DNA of 64,000 bases from Patulibacter sp. SYSU D01012 (GTDB taxonomy: Bacteria > Actinomycetota > Thermoleophilia > Solirubrobacterales > Solirubrobacteraceae). Both the position numbers and the translations under genes were made by a program. This document shows, piece after piece, positions 25,308-34,311 of the stretch (its first letter is position 1; each line of letters starts with the position of its first letter). The stretch covers positions 1,140,849 through 1,204,848 of the forward strand of contig NZ_JAFMTB010000001.1 of assembly GCF_017916475.1 (NCBI RefSeq), in the 5' to 3' direction. Below the pieces are notes generated by a model. The model was not told where the DNA came from. It was given only the letters and a program-made list of their open reading frames with translations, and did not search any database.

Positions 25308-26062
25308 GCGCGAAGGAGACCACCTGGCCGCCGGCCCGCCCCGAGGACGGCTGCGCGCTCGTCACCGGCGGATCCGGCGCCATCGGCGCGGCCACCGTCC
25401 GCGCCCTCGCCGCCGACGGCTGGCCCGTCGTCGTCCACTACGGCCGCGGCGCCGAGCGCGCCGAGGCCGTCGTCGCGGCCGTCCGCGACGCGGGTGGCAC
25501 CGCGCAGGCGATCGCCGCCGACCTCGCCGACCCGGACGCGCCGGCGAAGCTCCTGACGGACGCCACCGAGGCGCTCGGCCCCGTCCGCGTGCTCGTCAAC
25601 AACGCGGGGATCACGCGCGACAACCTCGCGATGCAGCTGACCGACGAGGACTGGCAGTCCGTCGTCGACGTCGACCTGACCGCGGCGTTCCGCCTGATCC
25701 GCCCCGCGCTGAAGACGATGATCCGCGGCCGCTGGGGCCGCATCGTCAACGTCTCGTCCGTCATCGCGCTGCGCAACAACCCGGGCCAGGCGAACTACGC
25801 CGCCGCGAAGGCCGGCCTGCTCGGCCTGACGCGCTCGGTCGCCGCCGAGGTCGCGCGCCGCGGCGTCACCGTCAACGCGGTCGCGCCGGGCTTCGTCGAG
25901 TCCGAGATGACCGAGGGCCTGCTCGACGACCTGATCGCGCACATCCCCGCGCGCCGGGCCGGGCAGCCCGAGGAGGTCGCGGCCGCGATCCGCTTCCTCG
26001 CCTCGCCGGAGGCCTCCTACGTCACCGGCTCGACGCTCGTCGTCGACGGGGGCCTCGGCTAG
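25304..26062 (+). CDS. fabG: 3-oxoacyl-ACP reductase
   Basis: NADPH-dependent reduction of 3-oxoacyl-ACP to 3-hydroxyacyl-ACP. This is a 252-residue short-chain dehydrogenase. The Rossmann motif is [16 protein letters not shown], followed by [12 protein letters not shown], catalytic Ser in IVNVSSVIA, the Tyr-Lys pair in ANYAAAKAG, and the C-terminal [10 protein letters not shown] and [12 protein letters not shown], typical of FabG. The ATG is inside the fabH stop. A 164-bp gap separates it from acpP, so the cluster may contain an internal promoter there, although no convincing -10 was found. Confidence 0.94.
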   Translation: MSAKETTWPPARPEDGCALVTGGSGAIGAATVRALAADGWPVVVHYGRGAERAEAVVAAVRDAGGTAQAIAADLADPDAPAKLLTDATEALGPVRVLVNNAGITRDNLAMQLTDEDWQSVVDVDLTAAFRLIRPALKTMIRGRWGRIVNVSSVIALRNNPGQANYAAAKAGLLGLTRSVAAEVARRGVTVNAVAPGFVESEMTEGLLDDLIAHIPARRAGQPEEVAAAIRFLASPEASYVTGSTLVVDGGLG

Positions 26063-26226
26063 CCGCCGGCGCACCCGCGCGTCACCCGGACGGTCGGGCG
26101 GGGTACGACCCCCCGGATGGCGGTGAGCCTCCGGGGCCTCTGTGCCCGCCCCGACACCGGCGTGTACCCATGTAGGACCCGCACTTCCCGCATCCGCAAC
26201 GACCCCGACCAACGGAGACCAGCAAC

Positions 26227-26475
26227 GTGTCCACCCCCACCCGCGACGACGTCGAGAAGCTCGTCATCTCCTCCCTCGAGGAGCTCGGCGCCGAGGCCGA
26301 CGCCCTCACCCCGACCGCGACCTTCGAGGACCTCGACGTCGACTCGCTCGACCTCGCCGAGCTCTCGCAGATCGTCGAGGAGCAGTACGGCGTCAAGCTC
26401 CAGGGCGAGGACGTCGCCAAGCTCCGCACGGTCGAGGACGCCGTGAACCTGATCGTGGAGCGCGCCGGCCAGTGA
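26227..26475 (+). CDS. acpP: Acyl carrier protein
   Basis: An 82-residue acidic helical protein that carries growing acyl chains on 4'-phosphopantetheine. The attachment Ser is near residue 40 in DLDVDSLDLAEL, the classical DSL motif, and helix 3 (EDVAKLRTVEDAVNLI) matches other ACPs. The GTG start follows CGGAGACC. Its last bases overlap the GTG of fabF (GTGA). It lies between fabG and fabF, the usual bacterial order. Confidence 0.96.
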   Translation: MSTPTRDDVEKLVISSLEELGAEADALTPTATFEDLDVDSLDLAELSQIVEEQYGVKLQGEDVAKLRTVEDAVNLIVERAGQ

Positions 26476-27668
26476 GCCGCGCCGCCATCACCGGCCTCGG
26501 CGCCGTCACCCCCATGGGGGTCGGCGTCGACGCGCTCTACTCCGGCTGGACCGGCGGCCGCTCGGCGATCGTCGACGGGCAGGGCGCCTGCCTGGACTTC
26601 GACCCGACGGCGGTGCTCTCCCGCAAGGAGGCCCGCCGCGCCGACCGCTCGAGCCAGCTCGCCCTCGCGGCGACGGCCGAGGCGCTGGCCCAGGCCGGCT
26701 GGGACGCGGAGCTGCCGTACGCGCAGGAGCGCATCGGCACGGTGATCGGCACGGGGATCGGCGGGTTCATCACCCTGACCGAGAACCACAAGGCCATGCT
26801 CGAGGGCAAGCCGGTGTCGCCGCTGGCGATCCCGCTGCTCATGGCCAACGGCCCGTCGGGCCAGGTGGCGCTGCGCCACGGGTTCCAGGGACCGAGCTTC
26901 GGCACGGTCAGCGCGTGCGCGGCGGGCGCGCACGCGATCGCCTCGGGCGTGCGGGAGCTGCGGGCCGGCACGGTCGACGCCGTCGTCGTCGGCGGCACCG
27001 AGGCGGCGCTCGTCGACCTGGCGCGCGCCGGCTTCGGGGCGATGGACGCCCTGTCCCCGACGGGCCAGTCGCGGCCCTTCCACAAGGACCGCAACGGCTT
27101 CGTCCTCGCCGAGGGCGCCGCCGTGCTGATCCTGGAGGACGAGGACCGCGCCAAGGCGCGCGGCGCCCAGATCCTCGGGTTCGTGCGCGGCATCGGCTCG
27201 TCGTCGGACGCGCACCACCTGACCGCCCCGACGGAGGACGGCGCCGGTGCCGCCCGCGCCATCACCGCGTCGCTGCGCGACGCCGGCATCCAGGCGACGG
27301 ACGTCGACTACGTCAACGCCCACGGCACCGGCACGCCGCTGAACGACCGCTCCGAGGCGGGCGCCATGCGCGTCGGTCTGGGCGACCACATCCTCGAGAC
27401 CCCCATCTCGAGCCTCAAGTCCGCGATCGGGCACACGCTCGGCGCGGCCGGCGCCATCGAGGCCGCCGCGACGATCCGCGCGCTCGCGGACCGCGTCGCG
27501 CCCCCGACGCTGAACCTCGACGCCCCCGACCCCGACATCGAGCTCAAGCACGTCATCGGCGAGCCGATGCCGCTGCGCGACACCGGCGGCCGCGCGCCGC
27601 TGGCGATCTCGACGTCCTTCGGGTTCGGCGGGCACAACGCCTGCATCGTCCTGGAGGGCACCGCATGA
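26472..27668 (+). CDS. fabF: Beta-ketoacyl-ACP synthase II
   Basis: Elongating condensing enzyme, 398 residues. The N-terminus is AAITGLGAVTPMG, the catalytic Cys lies in FGTVSACAAGAHAIA, the His pair in NAHGTGTPLNDRSE and LKSAIGHTLGAAGAIE, and the gate loop is STSFGFGGHNAC. Coupled to acpP by a 4-bp overlap and to the carboxyltransferase gene downstream by another ATGA. It is clearly a different paralogue from the stand-alone FabF at 6549-7784, whose active-site Cys context is ACASG. Confidence 0.95.
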   Translation: MSRAAITGLGAVTPMGVGVDALYSGWTGGRSAIVDGQGACLDFDPTAVLSRKEARRADRSSQLALAATAEALAQAGWDAELPYAQERIGTVIGTGIGGFITLTENHKAMLEGKPVSPLAIPLLMANGPSGQVALRHGFQGPSFGTVSACAAGAHAIASGVRELRAGTVDAVVVGGTEAALVDLARAGFGAMDALSPTGQSRPFHKDRNGFVLAEGAAVLILEDEDRAKARGAQILGFVRGIGSSSDAHHLTAPTEDGAGAARAITASLRDAGIQATDVDYVNAHGTGTPLNDRSEAGAMRVGLGDHILETPISSLKSAIGHTLGAAGAIEAAATIRALADRVAPPTLNLDAPDPDIELKHVIGEPMPLRDTGGRAPLAISTSFGFGGHNACIVLEGTA

Positions 27669-29176
27669 GCGGCCGCACCGGCACCCCCACCGTCGTCACC
27701 CCCCGCACCGCCGTCCACCCGCACGAGCGGGTCGCGGCGGACGTCCGTCCGAACGAGGTCCTGACCCCGCTCGAGCGGCTCGAGACGCTCTGCGATCCCG
27801 GCTCGCTGCGCCTGCTGCGCACCGCGGTCGTGTCGCCCAGCCTGGGCGACCGGGCGGAGCCGGGCGACGGCGTGCTGGCCGGCGTCGGCACGGTCGGCGG
27901 CCGGCCCGTGGCCTGCTACTCCGAGGACCAGTCGCTGCTCGGCGGCAGCCTCGGCGCGCGCCACGCCGAGACGCTCGTCCGCCTGCTGCAGATGGCGGGC
28001 GACGCCGGGATGCCGGTCGTTGGCTTCCTCGCGTCCGCCGGCGCGCGCCTGCAGGAGGGCCTGGAGGCCCTCGCCGGCTACGGCCGCATCTTCGCCGAGC
28101 TCACCCGGCTCTCGGGCCAGGTGCCGCTCATCTCCGTCGTCTGCGGCACCTGCGCCGGCGGCGGCGCCTACACCCCGGCGCTCACGGACGTCACGATCAT
28201 GACCCGCGACGCGGCGATGTTCCTGACGGGCCCGGGCGTCGTGCGCGAGGTCACCGGCGAGGACGTCTCGTCCGAGGACCTCGGCGGCCCCGACGTGCAC
28301 CGCCACAACGGCGTGGCGCAGCTCGTGGCCGAGGACGACGACGACGCGGTGCGGCTGACGCGCGAGCTGCTCGGCCTGCTGCCGCAGCGCTCGGGCGAGG
28401 AGCCCCCGCGCTCGCGTCCCGTGCCGGCCCCGGCCTTCGACCCGTCCGCGTACGTGCCGGTCGAGGCTCGCCGCGGCTACGACGTCCGCGACGTCGCGTC
28501 GGCGATCGTCGACGGCGGCCGCCTGCTCGAGCTCGGCCGCGACTGGGCGCCGAGCATCGTCACCGCGTTCGCCCGCATCGACGGCCGCACCGTCGGCGTC
28601 GTCGCCAACCAGCCCAAGCGGATGGCCGGGACGCTCGACGCGGACTCCGCCCAGAAGGGCGCCCGCTTCGTGCGCCTCTGCCACCTGTTCGGCGTCCCGC
28701 TCGCCGTCCTCGTCGACACCCCGGGCTTCATGCCGGGATCCGACCAGGAGCACGGGGCCGTCATCCGCCACGGCGCCAAGCTCGTGCACGCGTTCGCCGA
28801 GGCCGACGTGCCGAAGGTGACCGTCGTGCTGCGCAAGGCGTTCGGCGGCGCGCAGATCGCGATGAACTCCCGTGCCCTCGGCGCGACGCTCGTCCTCGCC
28901 TGGCCGAGCGCGCAGATCGGCGTCATGGGCGCCGAGCAGGCCGTCGGCATCACCGGCCGCCGCCAGATCGCCGCCGCCGACGACCCGGCGCAGAAGAAGG
29001 CCGAGCTCGCCGCGCAGTACGCCGCCGAGCACCTGTCCGCCGAGGGCGCCGCGGCGCTCGGCATCGTCGACGAGGTCATCGAGCCGGCCGCCACGCGCGA
29101 CCGCCTCGTGTGGGCGCTGGCGTCGCTCCGCCGCCCCGCGGCGCGCGAGCACCGCGCCCGCAACCTCCCGCTGTAG
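27665..29176 (+). CDS. Acyl-CoA carboxylase carboxyltransferase (beta) subunit
   Basis: Transfers carboxyl from carboxybiotin to acetyl-CoA or propionyl-CoA. The 503 residues comprise fused N- and C-terminal carboxyltransferase halves as in AccD5/PccB: VVGFLASAGARLQEGLEAL, CGTCAGGGAYTPALTDV, the insert MFLTGPGVVREVTGED, then VDTPGFMPGSDQEHGAVIRH and KAFGGAQIAMNSRALGA. Position between fabF and fabI argues for malonyl-CoA supply, so acetyl-CoA is the likely substrate, though motif reading cannot exclude propionyl-CoA. The biotin carboxylase/BCCP subunit is not in this window. Confidence 0.92.
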   Translation: MSGRTGTPTVVTPRTAVHPHERVAADVRPNEVLTPLERLETLCDPGSLRLLRTAVVSPSLGDRAEPGDGVLAGVGTVGGRPVACYSEDQSLLGGSLGARHAETLVRLLQMAGDAGMPVVGFLASAGARLQEGLEALAGYGRIFAELTRLSGQVPLISVVCGTCAGGGAYTPALTDVTIMTRDAAMFLTGPGVVREVTGEDVSSEDLGGPDVHRHNGVAQLVAEDDDDAVRLTRELLGLLPQRSGEEPPRSRPVPAPAFDPSAYVPVEARRGYDVRDVASAIVDGGRLLELGRDWAPSIVTAFARIDGRTVGVVANQPKRMAGTLDADSAQKGARFVRLCHLFGVPLAVLVDTPGFMPGSDQEHGAVIRHGAKLVHAFAEADVPKVTVVLRKAFGGAQIAMNSRALGATLVLAWPSAQIGVMGAEQAVGITGRRQIAAADDPAQKKAELAAQYAAEHLSAEGAAALGIVDEVIEPAATRDRLVWALASLRRPAAREHRARNLPL

Positions 29177-29209
29177 CCCCACCGTCCCTCCCGACCCCGA
29201 AGGCCCTCC

Positions 29210-30037
29210 GTGACCGCACCCCTGACCTCCGACCTGCTGGCCGGCCGGCGCCTCCTGATCACCGGCGTGATCACGAAGGACTCCATCGCCTGGCACGTCG
29301 CCGCGCGGGCCCAGGAGGCGGGCGCCGAGGTACTCCTGACCGGGTTCGGCCGCCCGCGCCGCCTGACGGAGCGCGCCGCGAAGCAGCTGCCGCAGCCGGC
29401 GGACGTGCTCGAGCTGGACGTGAACAAGGCCGAGGACCTCGCTGCCGTCGCGGCCGAGATCGACGCCCGCTGGGACGGCCGCCTGGACGGCGTGCTGCAC
29501 GCCATCGCCTTCGCGCCCGAGGACGCCCTGGGCGGCAACTTCCTGGAGACGCCGCCCGAGAGCGCGAAGACCGCGTTCGAGACGAGCGCGTTCTCGCTGA
29601 AGGCGCTCGCCGCCGCGCTGCTCCCGGCGCTGGCGAAGAGCGAGCACGGCGGCTCCGTCGTCGGCCTGGACTTCGACGCCCAGGTCGCCTGGCCGATCTA
29701 CGACTGGATGGGCGTCGCGAAGGCCGCGCTCGAGGCCACCAGCCGCTATCTCGCCCGCTACGCCGGCCCGCACGGCGTGCGCTCCAACCTGATCTCCGCC
29801 GGCCCGCTCGGCACGATCGCCGCGCGCGGCATCCCGGGCTTCAACCTGCTGGCCGACAACTGGGACACCGCCGCGCCGCTCGGCTGGGACACCGCCGACC
29901 CGACGCCCACGGCCGACGCCGCCCTGTTCCTGCTCTCGCCGCTCGCCCGCGCGATCAGCGGCGAGATCCTGCACGTCGACGGCGGCGTGCACGCCGCCGG
30001 GCCCGTCGGCGCCGCGGGCGCCGACGCCCAGGGCTGA
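29210..30037 (+). CDS. fabI: Enoyl-ACP reductase, FabI/InhA type
   Basis: NADH-dependent reduction of the enoyl-ACP, the last step of each elongation cycle. The 275 residues resemble mycobacterial InhA: RLLITGVITKDSIAWHVAAR (cofactor binding), VLHAIAFAPEDALGGNF, and the catalytic Tyr/Lys in PIYDWMGVAKAALEA. The substrate-loop region SAGPLGTIAARGIPGFNLLA and GEILHVDGGVHAAG follow. The GTG start is 33 bp after the carboxyltransferase stop. It completes the cluster except for a dehydratase, which is not encoded here. Confidence 0.94.
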   Translation: MTAPLTSDLLAGRRLLITGVITKDSIAWHVAARAQEAGAEVLLTGFGRPRRLTERAAKQLPQPADVLELDVNKAEDLAAVAAEIDARWDGRLDGVLHAIAFAPEDALGGNFLETPPESAKTAFETSAFSLKALAAALLPALAKSEHGGSVVGLDFDAQVAWPIYDWMGVAKAALEATSRYLARYAGPHGVRSNLISAGPLGTIAARGIPGFNLLADNWDTAAPLGWDTADPTPTADAALFLLSPLARAISGEILHVDGGVHAAGPVGAAGADAQG

Positions 30038-30177
30038 TCCCGGCCCCGCGGCCGAGCGCCCGCCCGCGGGGCGGCAGCGGTCCCCGGCGTCGCGCGCGCC
30101 CGCGCGGCGGGGGAGCGCGCCGCCCGCGGCCGGGCGCGCGGGCCCGCGCGCGCGTCGCTGCGGCCGCCCCGGGCCGG

Positions 30178-30183
30178 TAGCGT
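30178..30183 (+). promoter_or_regulatory. -10 element TAGCGT deciding the cardiolipin synthase start
   Basis: TAGCGT is followed after 7 nt by GTG 30191. The other candidate GTG (30182) lies inside the hexamer itself, so the second GTG is the likely leaderless start. Upstream, 30038-30177 is extremely GC-rich sequence with no gene. Confidence 0.45.
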
Positions 30184-30190
30184 GGCCGCC

Positions 30191-31654
30191 GTGGACCTGT
30201 CGGACCTCCTGCTCCACGGCACCGTCGCGCTCGACGTCGTGGGCCTGCTGGTCCGCCTGGCCGCCGTGGTCGTGATCCCGCCGGGCCGCCGCCCGACGTC
30301 GGCGATGGCGTGGCTGCTGGCGATCTTCTTCGTCCCGTACGTCGGGATCGTCGCCTTCCTCCTCATCGGCAACCCGAAGCTGCCGAAGCACCGGCGCCGC
30401 AAGCAGCGCGAGGTCAACCGGATGATCCTCGAGCGCACCGCCGGCATGGACGCCGTGCCCGACGAGGATCCGGGGCCGCCCTGGCTCGCGTCCGTGGTCC
30501 GGCTCAACCGCAACCTGGGGGCGATGCCCGTCGTCACCGGCAACGCCGCCGAGCTGATCGAGGACTACGACGCGTCGCTCGCGGCGATGACCGCCGCCGT
30601 CGAGGGCGCGCGCGAGTACGTCCACTGCGAGTTCTACATCGTCGCCTCGGACGCGACGACGGCCCCGTTCTTCGCCGCGCTCGAGGCGGCGCGCGCCCGC
30701 GGGGTGACGGTCCGGGTGCTGTTCGACCACATCGGCTCGCTGCGCTCGCCCGGGTACCGGCGCACGCTGCGGCACCTGCGGCGGATCGGCGTCGCCTGGC
30801 GCCCGATGCTGCCCGTGCAGCCCCTGCGCGGCCGCTACCAGCGGCCCGACCTGCGCAACCACCGCAAGCTGCTCGTCGTCGACGGCGACGTCGCCTTCCT
30901 CGGCTCGCAGAACCTGATCGACCGGTCCTACAACAAGCGCGCCAACCGCCGACGCGGCCTGCGGTGGCAGGAGCTCATGGTGCGCCTGGAGGGCCCGATC
31001 GTCGGCGGCGTCAACGCCGTGTTCATCACGGACTGGTACTCCGAGACCGACGAGGCGCTCGACGGCGAGATCGCCGCCGTGGACCCCTCGCACGCCCCGA
31101 CCACCCTCGAGTGCCAGATCGTGCCGAGCGGCCCGGGCTTCGACGAGGAGAACAACCTCAAGCTCTTCAACACCCTGATCTACAGCGCCCAGCGCCGCAT
31201 CAGCATCACGAGCCCGTACTTCGTGCCCGACGAGTCGCTGATCGCGGCGGTCACGACGGCCGCCGAGCGGGGGATCGACGTCGAGCTGTTCGTCTCCGAG
31301 ATCGGCGACCAGCCCGTCGTCTTCCACGCCCAGCGGTCCTACTACGACGCGCTGCTGCGGGCGGGCGTGAAGATCCGGCTGTACCCGGCGCCGTACATCC
31401 TGCACGCCAAGCACCTGACGATCGACGACGACGTCGCGGTCATCGGCTCGAGCAACATGGACATGCGCTCGTTCGGCCTGAACATGGAGGCGTCGCTGCT
31501 CGTCTCGGGCCGCGAGTTCGTGGCGCGGATGCGGCAGGTCGAGGACCGCTACCGGGCGCTGAGCCGCGAGCTCACCCTGGAGGAGCACCGGGCGCGGGCC
31601 TGGCCCGGGAAGGTGGTCGACAACCTGGCCCGCCTCACCTCGGCGCTGCAGTGA
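30191..31654 (+). CDS. cls: Cardiolipin synthase, phospholipase D type
   Basis: Forms cardiolipin at the membrane. The 487 residues include an N-terminal pair of transmembrane helices (VVGLLVRLAAVVVIPPG and AWLLAIFFVPYVGIVAFLLI) and two PLD domains. The HKD motifs are NHRKLLVVDGDVAFLGSQN (near residue 223) and HAKHLTIDDDVAVIGSSN (near 405), followed by DMRSFGLNMEASLLV. GTG 30191 is preferred over GTG 30182 because of the -10 placement. The last 15 codons and stop are repeated 68 bp downstream with only synonymous differences. Confidence 0.93.
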   Translation: MDLSDLLLHGTVALDVVGLLVRLAAVVVIPPGRRPTSAMAWLLAIFFVPYVGIVAFLLIGNPKLPKHRRRKQREVNRMILERTAGMDAVPDEDPGPPWLASVVRLNRNLGAMPVVTGNAAELIEDYDASLAAMTAAVEGAREYVHCEFYIVASDATTAPFFAALEAARARGVTVRVLFDHIGSLRSPGYRRTLRHLRRIGVAWRPMLPVQPLRGRYQRPDLRNHRKLLVVDGDVAFLGSQNLIDRSYNKRANRRRGLRWQELMVRLEGPIVGGVNAVFITDWYSETDEALDGEIAAVDPSHAPTTLECQIVPSGPGFDEENNLKLFNTLIYSAQRRISITSPYFVPDESLIAAVTTAAERGIDVELFVSEIGDQPVVFHAQRSYYDALLRAGVKIRLYPAPYILHAKHLTIDDDVAVIGSSNMDMRSFGLNMEASLLVSGREFVARMRQVEDRYRALSRELTLEEHRARAWPGKVVDNLARLTSALQ

Positions 31655-31674
31655 TCACCGCACCCGGGCCAGCG

Positions 31675-31722
31675 GGCAAGGTCGTCGACAACCTGGCACG
31701 GCTCACCTCGGCGCTGCAGTGA
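31675..31722 (+). pseudogene. Remnant 3' end of a second cardiolipin synthase gene
   Basis: This stretch encodes GKVVDNLARLTSALQ plus TGA, the exact C-terminus of the intact gene (31607-31654). Four third-position changes are all synonymous, and TCACCG after the stop also matches. The offset of 68 bp puts it in a different frame. Nothing else of a second gene remains. It parallels the remnant behind the response regulator at 23206-23244. Confidence 0.8.
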
Positions 31723-31758
31723 TCACCGTCGCCGCTCGGCTCCGTGGCTACGACGGGG

Positions 31759-31764
31759 TAGGGT
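31759..31764 (+). promoter_or_regulatory. -10 element TAGGGT before the SRAP gene
   Basis: TAGGGT ends 7 nt before ATG 31772 and no Shine-Dalgarno is present. Leaderless arrangement. Confidence 0.45.
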
Positions 31765-31771
31765 CCGGCCG

Positions 31772-32542
31772 ATGTGCGGGCGGTACACGATCGGCGCGAC
31801 GCGCCCCGGCGAGTTCGACATGCGCTTCGGCGGGCAGATCGACACGTCAGCCCTCGGCCGCTACAACGTCGCCCCCACGCAGCTCGTGCCGGTGGTCGGC
31901 GGCGGACCCGACCTGGGCGAGCGGAGCGTCCGCAGCGCCCACTGGGGCCTGCTGCCGCCGTGGGCGAAGGACCGCAAGGAGCGGCTGAAGCCGATCAACG
32001 CGCGCGTCGAGACGCTGACGGACAAGAAGCTCTTCGCGCCGCTGCTCGGCGACGCGGCCCACCGCGTCCTCGTGCTCGCCGACGGCTGGTACGAGTGGCT
32101 GCGCAGCGAGGACCCGAAGCAGCCGCGGATCCCGTTCCGGCACGTCGTCGACGACGGGGAGCCGTTCGCCTTCGCCGGCCTGGCGCGGACGGTCCGGGTC
32201 CGCGACGGCGAGGGCACCGAGCCCGCGCCGCTGCTGACGATGGCGATCGTCACCGGGCCGGCGAACGGTCCCGCCGGCCGGGTCCACGACCGGATGCCGG
32301 CGGTGCTCGAGGGGCGCGACGCCGAGGCGGCGTGGCTCTCGCCCGACGTCGACGCGCGCGCGGCCCTCGAGCTGCTCACGCCGCTCGCCGACGACCGCCT
32401 GACGGTGCTGCCGGCCAACCCGCTCGTCAACGCGGTGCGCTCGCCCGACGGGCCGTGGCTGCTGGACCCGGACGCCGCGCCCCCGGCGGCCACCGAGCCG
32501 GACGCGGCGCAGCCCTCGCTCTTCGGGGACGCCGATGGCTGA
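31772..32542 (+). CDS. SOS response-associated peptidase family protein (SRAP; YedK/HMCES)
   Basis: A 256-residue SRAP protein. The family forms a covalent thiazolidine link to abasic sites in single-stranded DNA through Cys2 and shields them from error-prone processing. The start MCGRYT gives Cys2 after Met removal. PINARVET carries the DNA-contacting Asn-Ala-Arg, GWYEWL the active-site Glu, and VHDRMP the catalytic His. The C-terminus is an Ala/Pro-rich tail. ATG 31772 is mandatory because Cys2 must become N-terminal. The end overlaps the adenylate cyclase gene by 8 bp. Confidence 0.93.
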   Translation: MCGRYTIGATRPGEFDMRFGGQIDTSALGRYNVAPTQLVPVVGGGPDLGERSVRSAHWGLLPPWAKDRKERLKPINARVETLTDKKLFAPLLGDAAHRVLVLADGWYEWLRSEDPKQPRIPFRHVVDDGEPFAFAGLARTVRVRDGEGTEPAPLLTMAIVTGPANGPAGRVHDRMPAVLEGRDAEAAWLSPDVDARAALELLTPLADDRLTVLPANPLVNAVRSPDGPWLLDPDAAPPAATEPDAAQPSLFGDADG

Positions 32543-34211
32543 GCCGCCCGGCCTGCGCGGCGCCGGCGTCCGCGGCGCCCATTCGGTCACCGCCGCGTCG
32601 CGGTCGCTGACGGCCGCGTCGCGGCGCATCTTGGCGCGGCCGCAGGTCGTCGCGCGCCTCGTGCACCTGGCGCTCGTCGCCGTCCTGGCGATGGCCAACG
32701 TCGTCGCGGCCGGCATCTGCGTGCTGCTCGTGGTCTTCGTCGTCCCCGGCCGGGCGGACGACGCCGCCCAGCACGCGCTGGGCGACAACGCGTGGTTCCT
32801 CCTCGCCTACCTGGGGATCGCGATCCCCTGGGTCGTCCTGTGGTCGTGGCGGGCGCTGCGGCGGGTGACGCGCTGGATCGGGGAGGGGCGCGAGGCGCAG
32901 GAGGACGAGCTGCGGGCCCTCCTCCGCGCCCCGCTGCGGGTCGGCGTCATGCTCGGCGCCGCCTGGACGCTGGCGGCCGTCGTCTTCGCCGGGTTCAACG
33001 TCTGGCGGTCCGACAGCGGCGAGGCGGTCACCGTCCTGCTGGCCCTCCGGGTCTTCATCGTCACGCTGCTGACGGGCCTGACGATGGCGGCGATCGGCTA
33101 CCTCGTCACCGAGCGGCTGCTGCGCCCGGTCTCCGCCCTGGCGCTCCAGTCCGGCGGCCTGGACCGCACCGTCCTGCCCGGCAGCACGACGCGCCAGCTC
33201 CTGGGCTGGGGGACCGCGACGGGCGCGCCCGTCCTCGGGGTCGTCCTCGTCGGCGTCCTCGCCGTGGCGGATCCGACCGACATGACGGTCCGGGGCCTGG
33301 CCGTGTCGATGATCGTGCTCGGCGGCGTCGCGCTCGTCGTGGGCGCCGCCGTGGAGCTGCTGGCGGCCCGGGCGGTCGCGGACCCGGTGCGTGCGGTGCG
33401 CCAGGGCATGACGCGGGTGCGCGGCGGCGACCTGGACGTGCGCGTCCCGGTGTACGACGCGAGCGACCTGGGGCGCCTGCAGGACGGCTTCAACCGGATG
33501 GCCGCCGGGCTGCAGGACCGCGACCGCCTGCGCGACCTGTTCGGCCGCCACGTGGGCGAGGAGGTCGCCCGCTCGGCCCTCGAGCAGGAGGACGTACGGC
33601 TGGGCGGCCAGGTGCGCGACGTCTGTGCGCTCTTCGTCGACCTCGTCGGCTCGACCGCGCTGGCGTCCGGCCGCGGGCCGGACGAGGTCGTCGCGCTGCT
33701 CAACCGCTTCTTCGGCGTCGTCGTCGGCACCGTCGCCGAGCAGGGGGGATGGGTCAACAAGTTCCAGGGCGACGCCGCGCTCGTCGTCTTCGGCGCCCCC
33801 GGGCAGCAGGACGACGCCCCGGACCGTGCGCTCCGCGCGGCGCGCATCCTCGCGCGCCGGCTGGCCGACGAGCTGCCCGAGCTGCGCGCGGGGGTGGGGG
33901 TCAGCGGCGGCCCGGCGGTCGCCGGCTACGTCGGCGCGGAGGAGCGCCTGGAGTACACGGTGATCGGCGATCCGATCAACGAGGCCGCGCGCCTCACCGA
34001 GGTGGCGAAGGAGACGCCGGGCCTCGTCGCGGTCGCCGGGCGCCTGGTCGCGGACGCCTCGCGCGCGGAGCGGGCCCGCTGGCGCCACCACGAGCGGCGC
34101 GTCGTCCGCGGGCGGAGCGCGCCGACCGACGTCATGGTGCCCGTGGACGCGGACGCCGGCCCGAGCGCCCCGGCGGACGACGACGGCGGCGCGACGCCCG
34201 GCGAGGGGTGA
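32535..34211 (+). CDS. Membrane class III adenylate cyclase with HAMP domain
   Basis: The 558-residue protein has six predicted transmembrane helices in residues about 43-281, a HAMP domain (about 282-335, AVADPVRAVRQGMTRVRGGD), and a class III cyclase domain to about 520. Metal-binding Asp residues lie in ALFVDLVGSTA and NKFQGDAALVVFG. The Lys of NKFQGD and the Asp in TVIGDPINEAARL fit adenine recognition, and the Asn and Arg of NEAAR fit the transition-state pair. The layout resembles mycobacterial Rv1318c/Rv3645-type cyclases. It makes cAMP in response to an unknown membrane signal. Its start is inside the SRAP gene. Confidence 0.9.
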   Translation: MAEPPGLRGAGVRGAHSVTAASRSLTAASRRILARPQVVARLVHLALVAVLAMANVVAAGICVLLVVFVVPGRADDAAQHALGDNAWFLLAYLGIAIPWVVLWSWRALRRVTRWIGEGREAQEDELRALLRAPLRVGVMLGAAWTLAAVVFAGFNVWRSDSGEAVTVLLALRVFIVTLLTGLTMAAIGYLVTERLLRPVSALALQSGGLDRTVLPGSTTRQLLGWGTATGAPVLGVVLVGVLAVADPTDMTVRGLAVSMIVLGGVALVVGAAVELLAARAVADPVRAVRQGMTRVRGGDLDVRVPVYDASDLGRLQDGFNRMAAGLQDRDRLRDLFGRHVGEEVARSALEQEDVRLGGQVRDVCALFVDLVGSTALASGRGPDEVVALLNRFFGVVVGTVAEQGGWVNKFQGDAALVVFGAPGQQDDAPDRALRAARILARRLADELPELRAGVGVSGGPAVAGYVGAEERLEYTVIGDPINEAARLTEVAKETPGLVAVAGRLVADASRAERARWRHHERRVVRGRSAPTDVMVPVDADAGPSAPADDDGGATPGEG

Positions 34212-34298
34212 GCGCGGCGGCGCCGCCCGGCCGCTGCGGCGCATCGTCGGCCGTCACGCCTGTCCGGGCGGCGCACCCGCACCGCCCGACGGCGGATG

Positions 34299-34304
34299 TA
34301 GGGT
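34299..34304 (+). promoter_or_regulatory. -10 element TAGGGT before the ATP-grasp operon
   Basis: TAGGGT ends 7 nt before GTG 34312, the same placement and sequence as in front of the SRAP gene. No Shine-Dalgarno. Confidence 0.45.
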
Positions 34305-34311
34305 CGGACGG

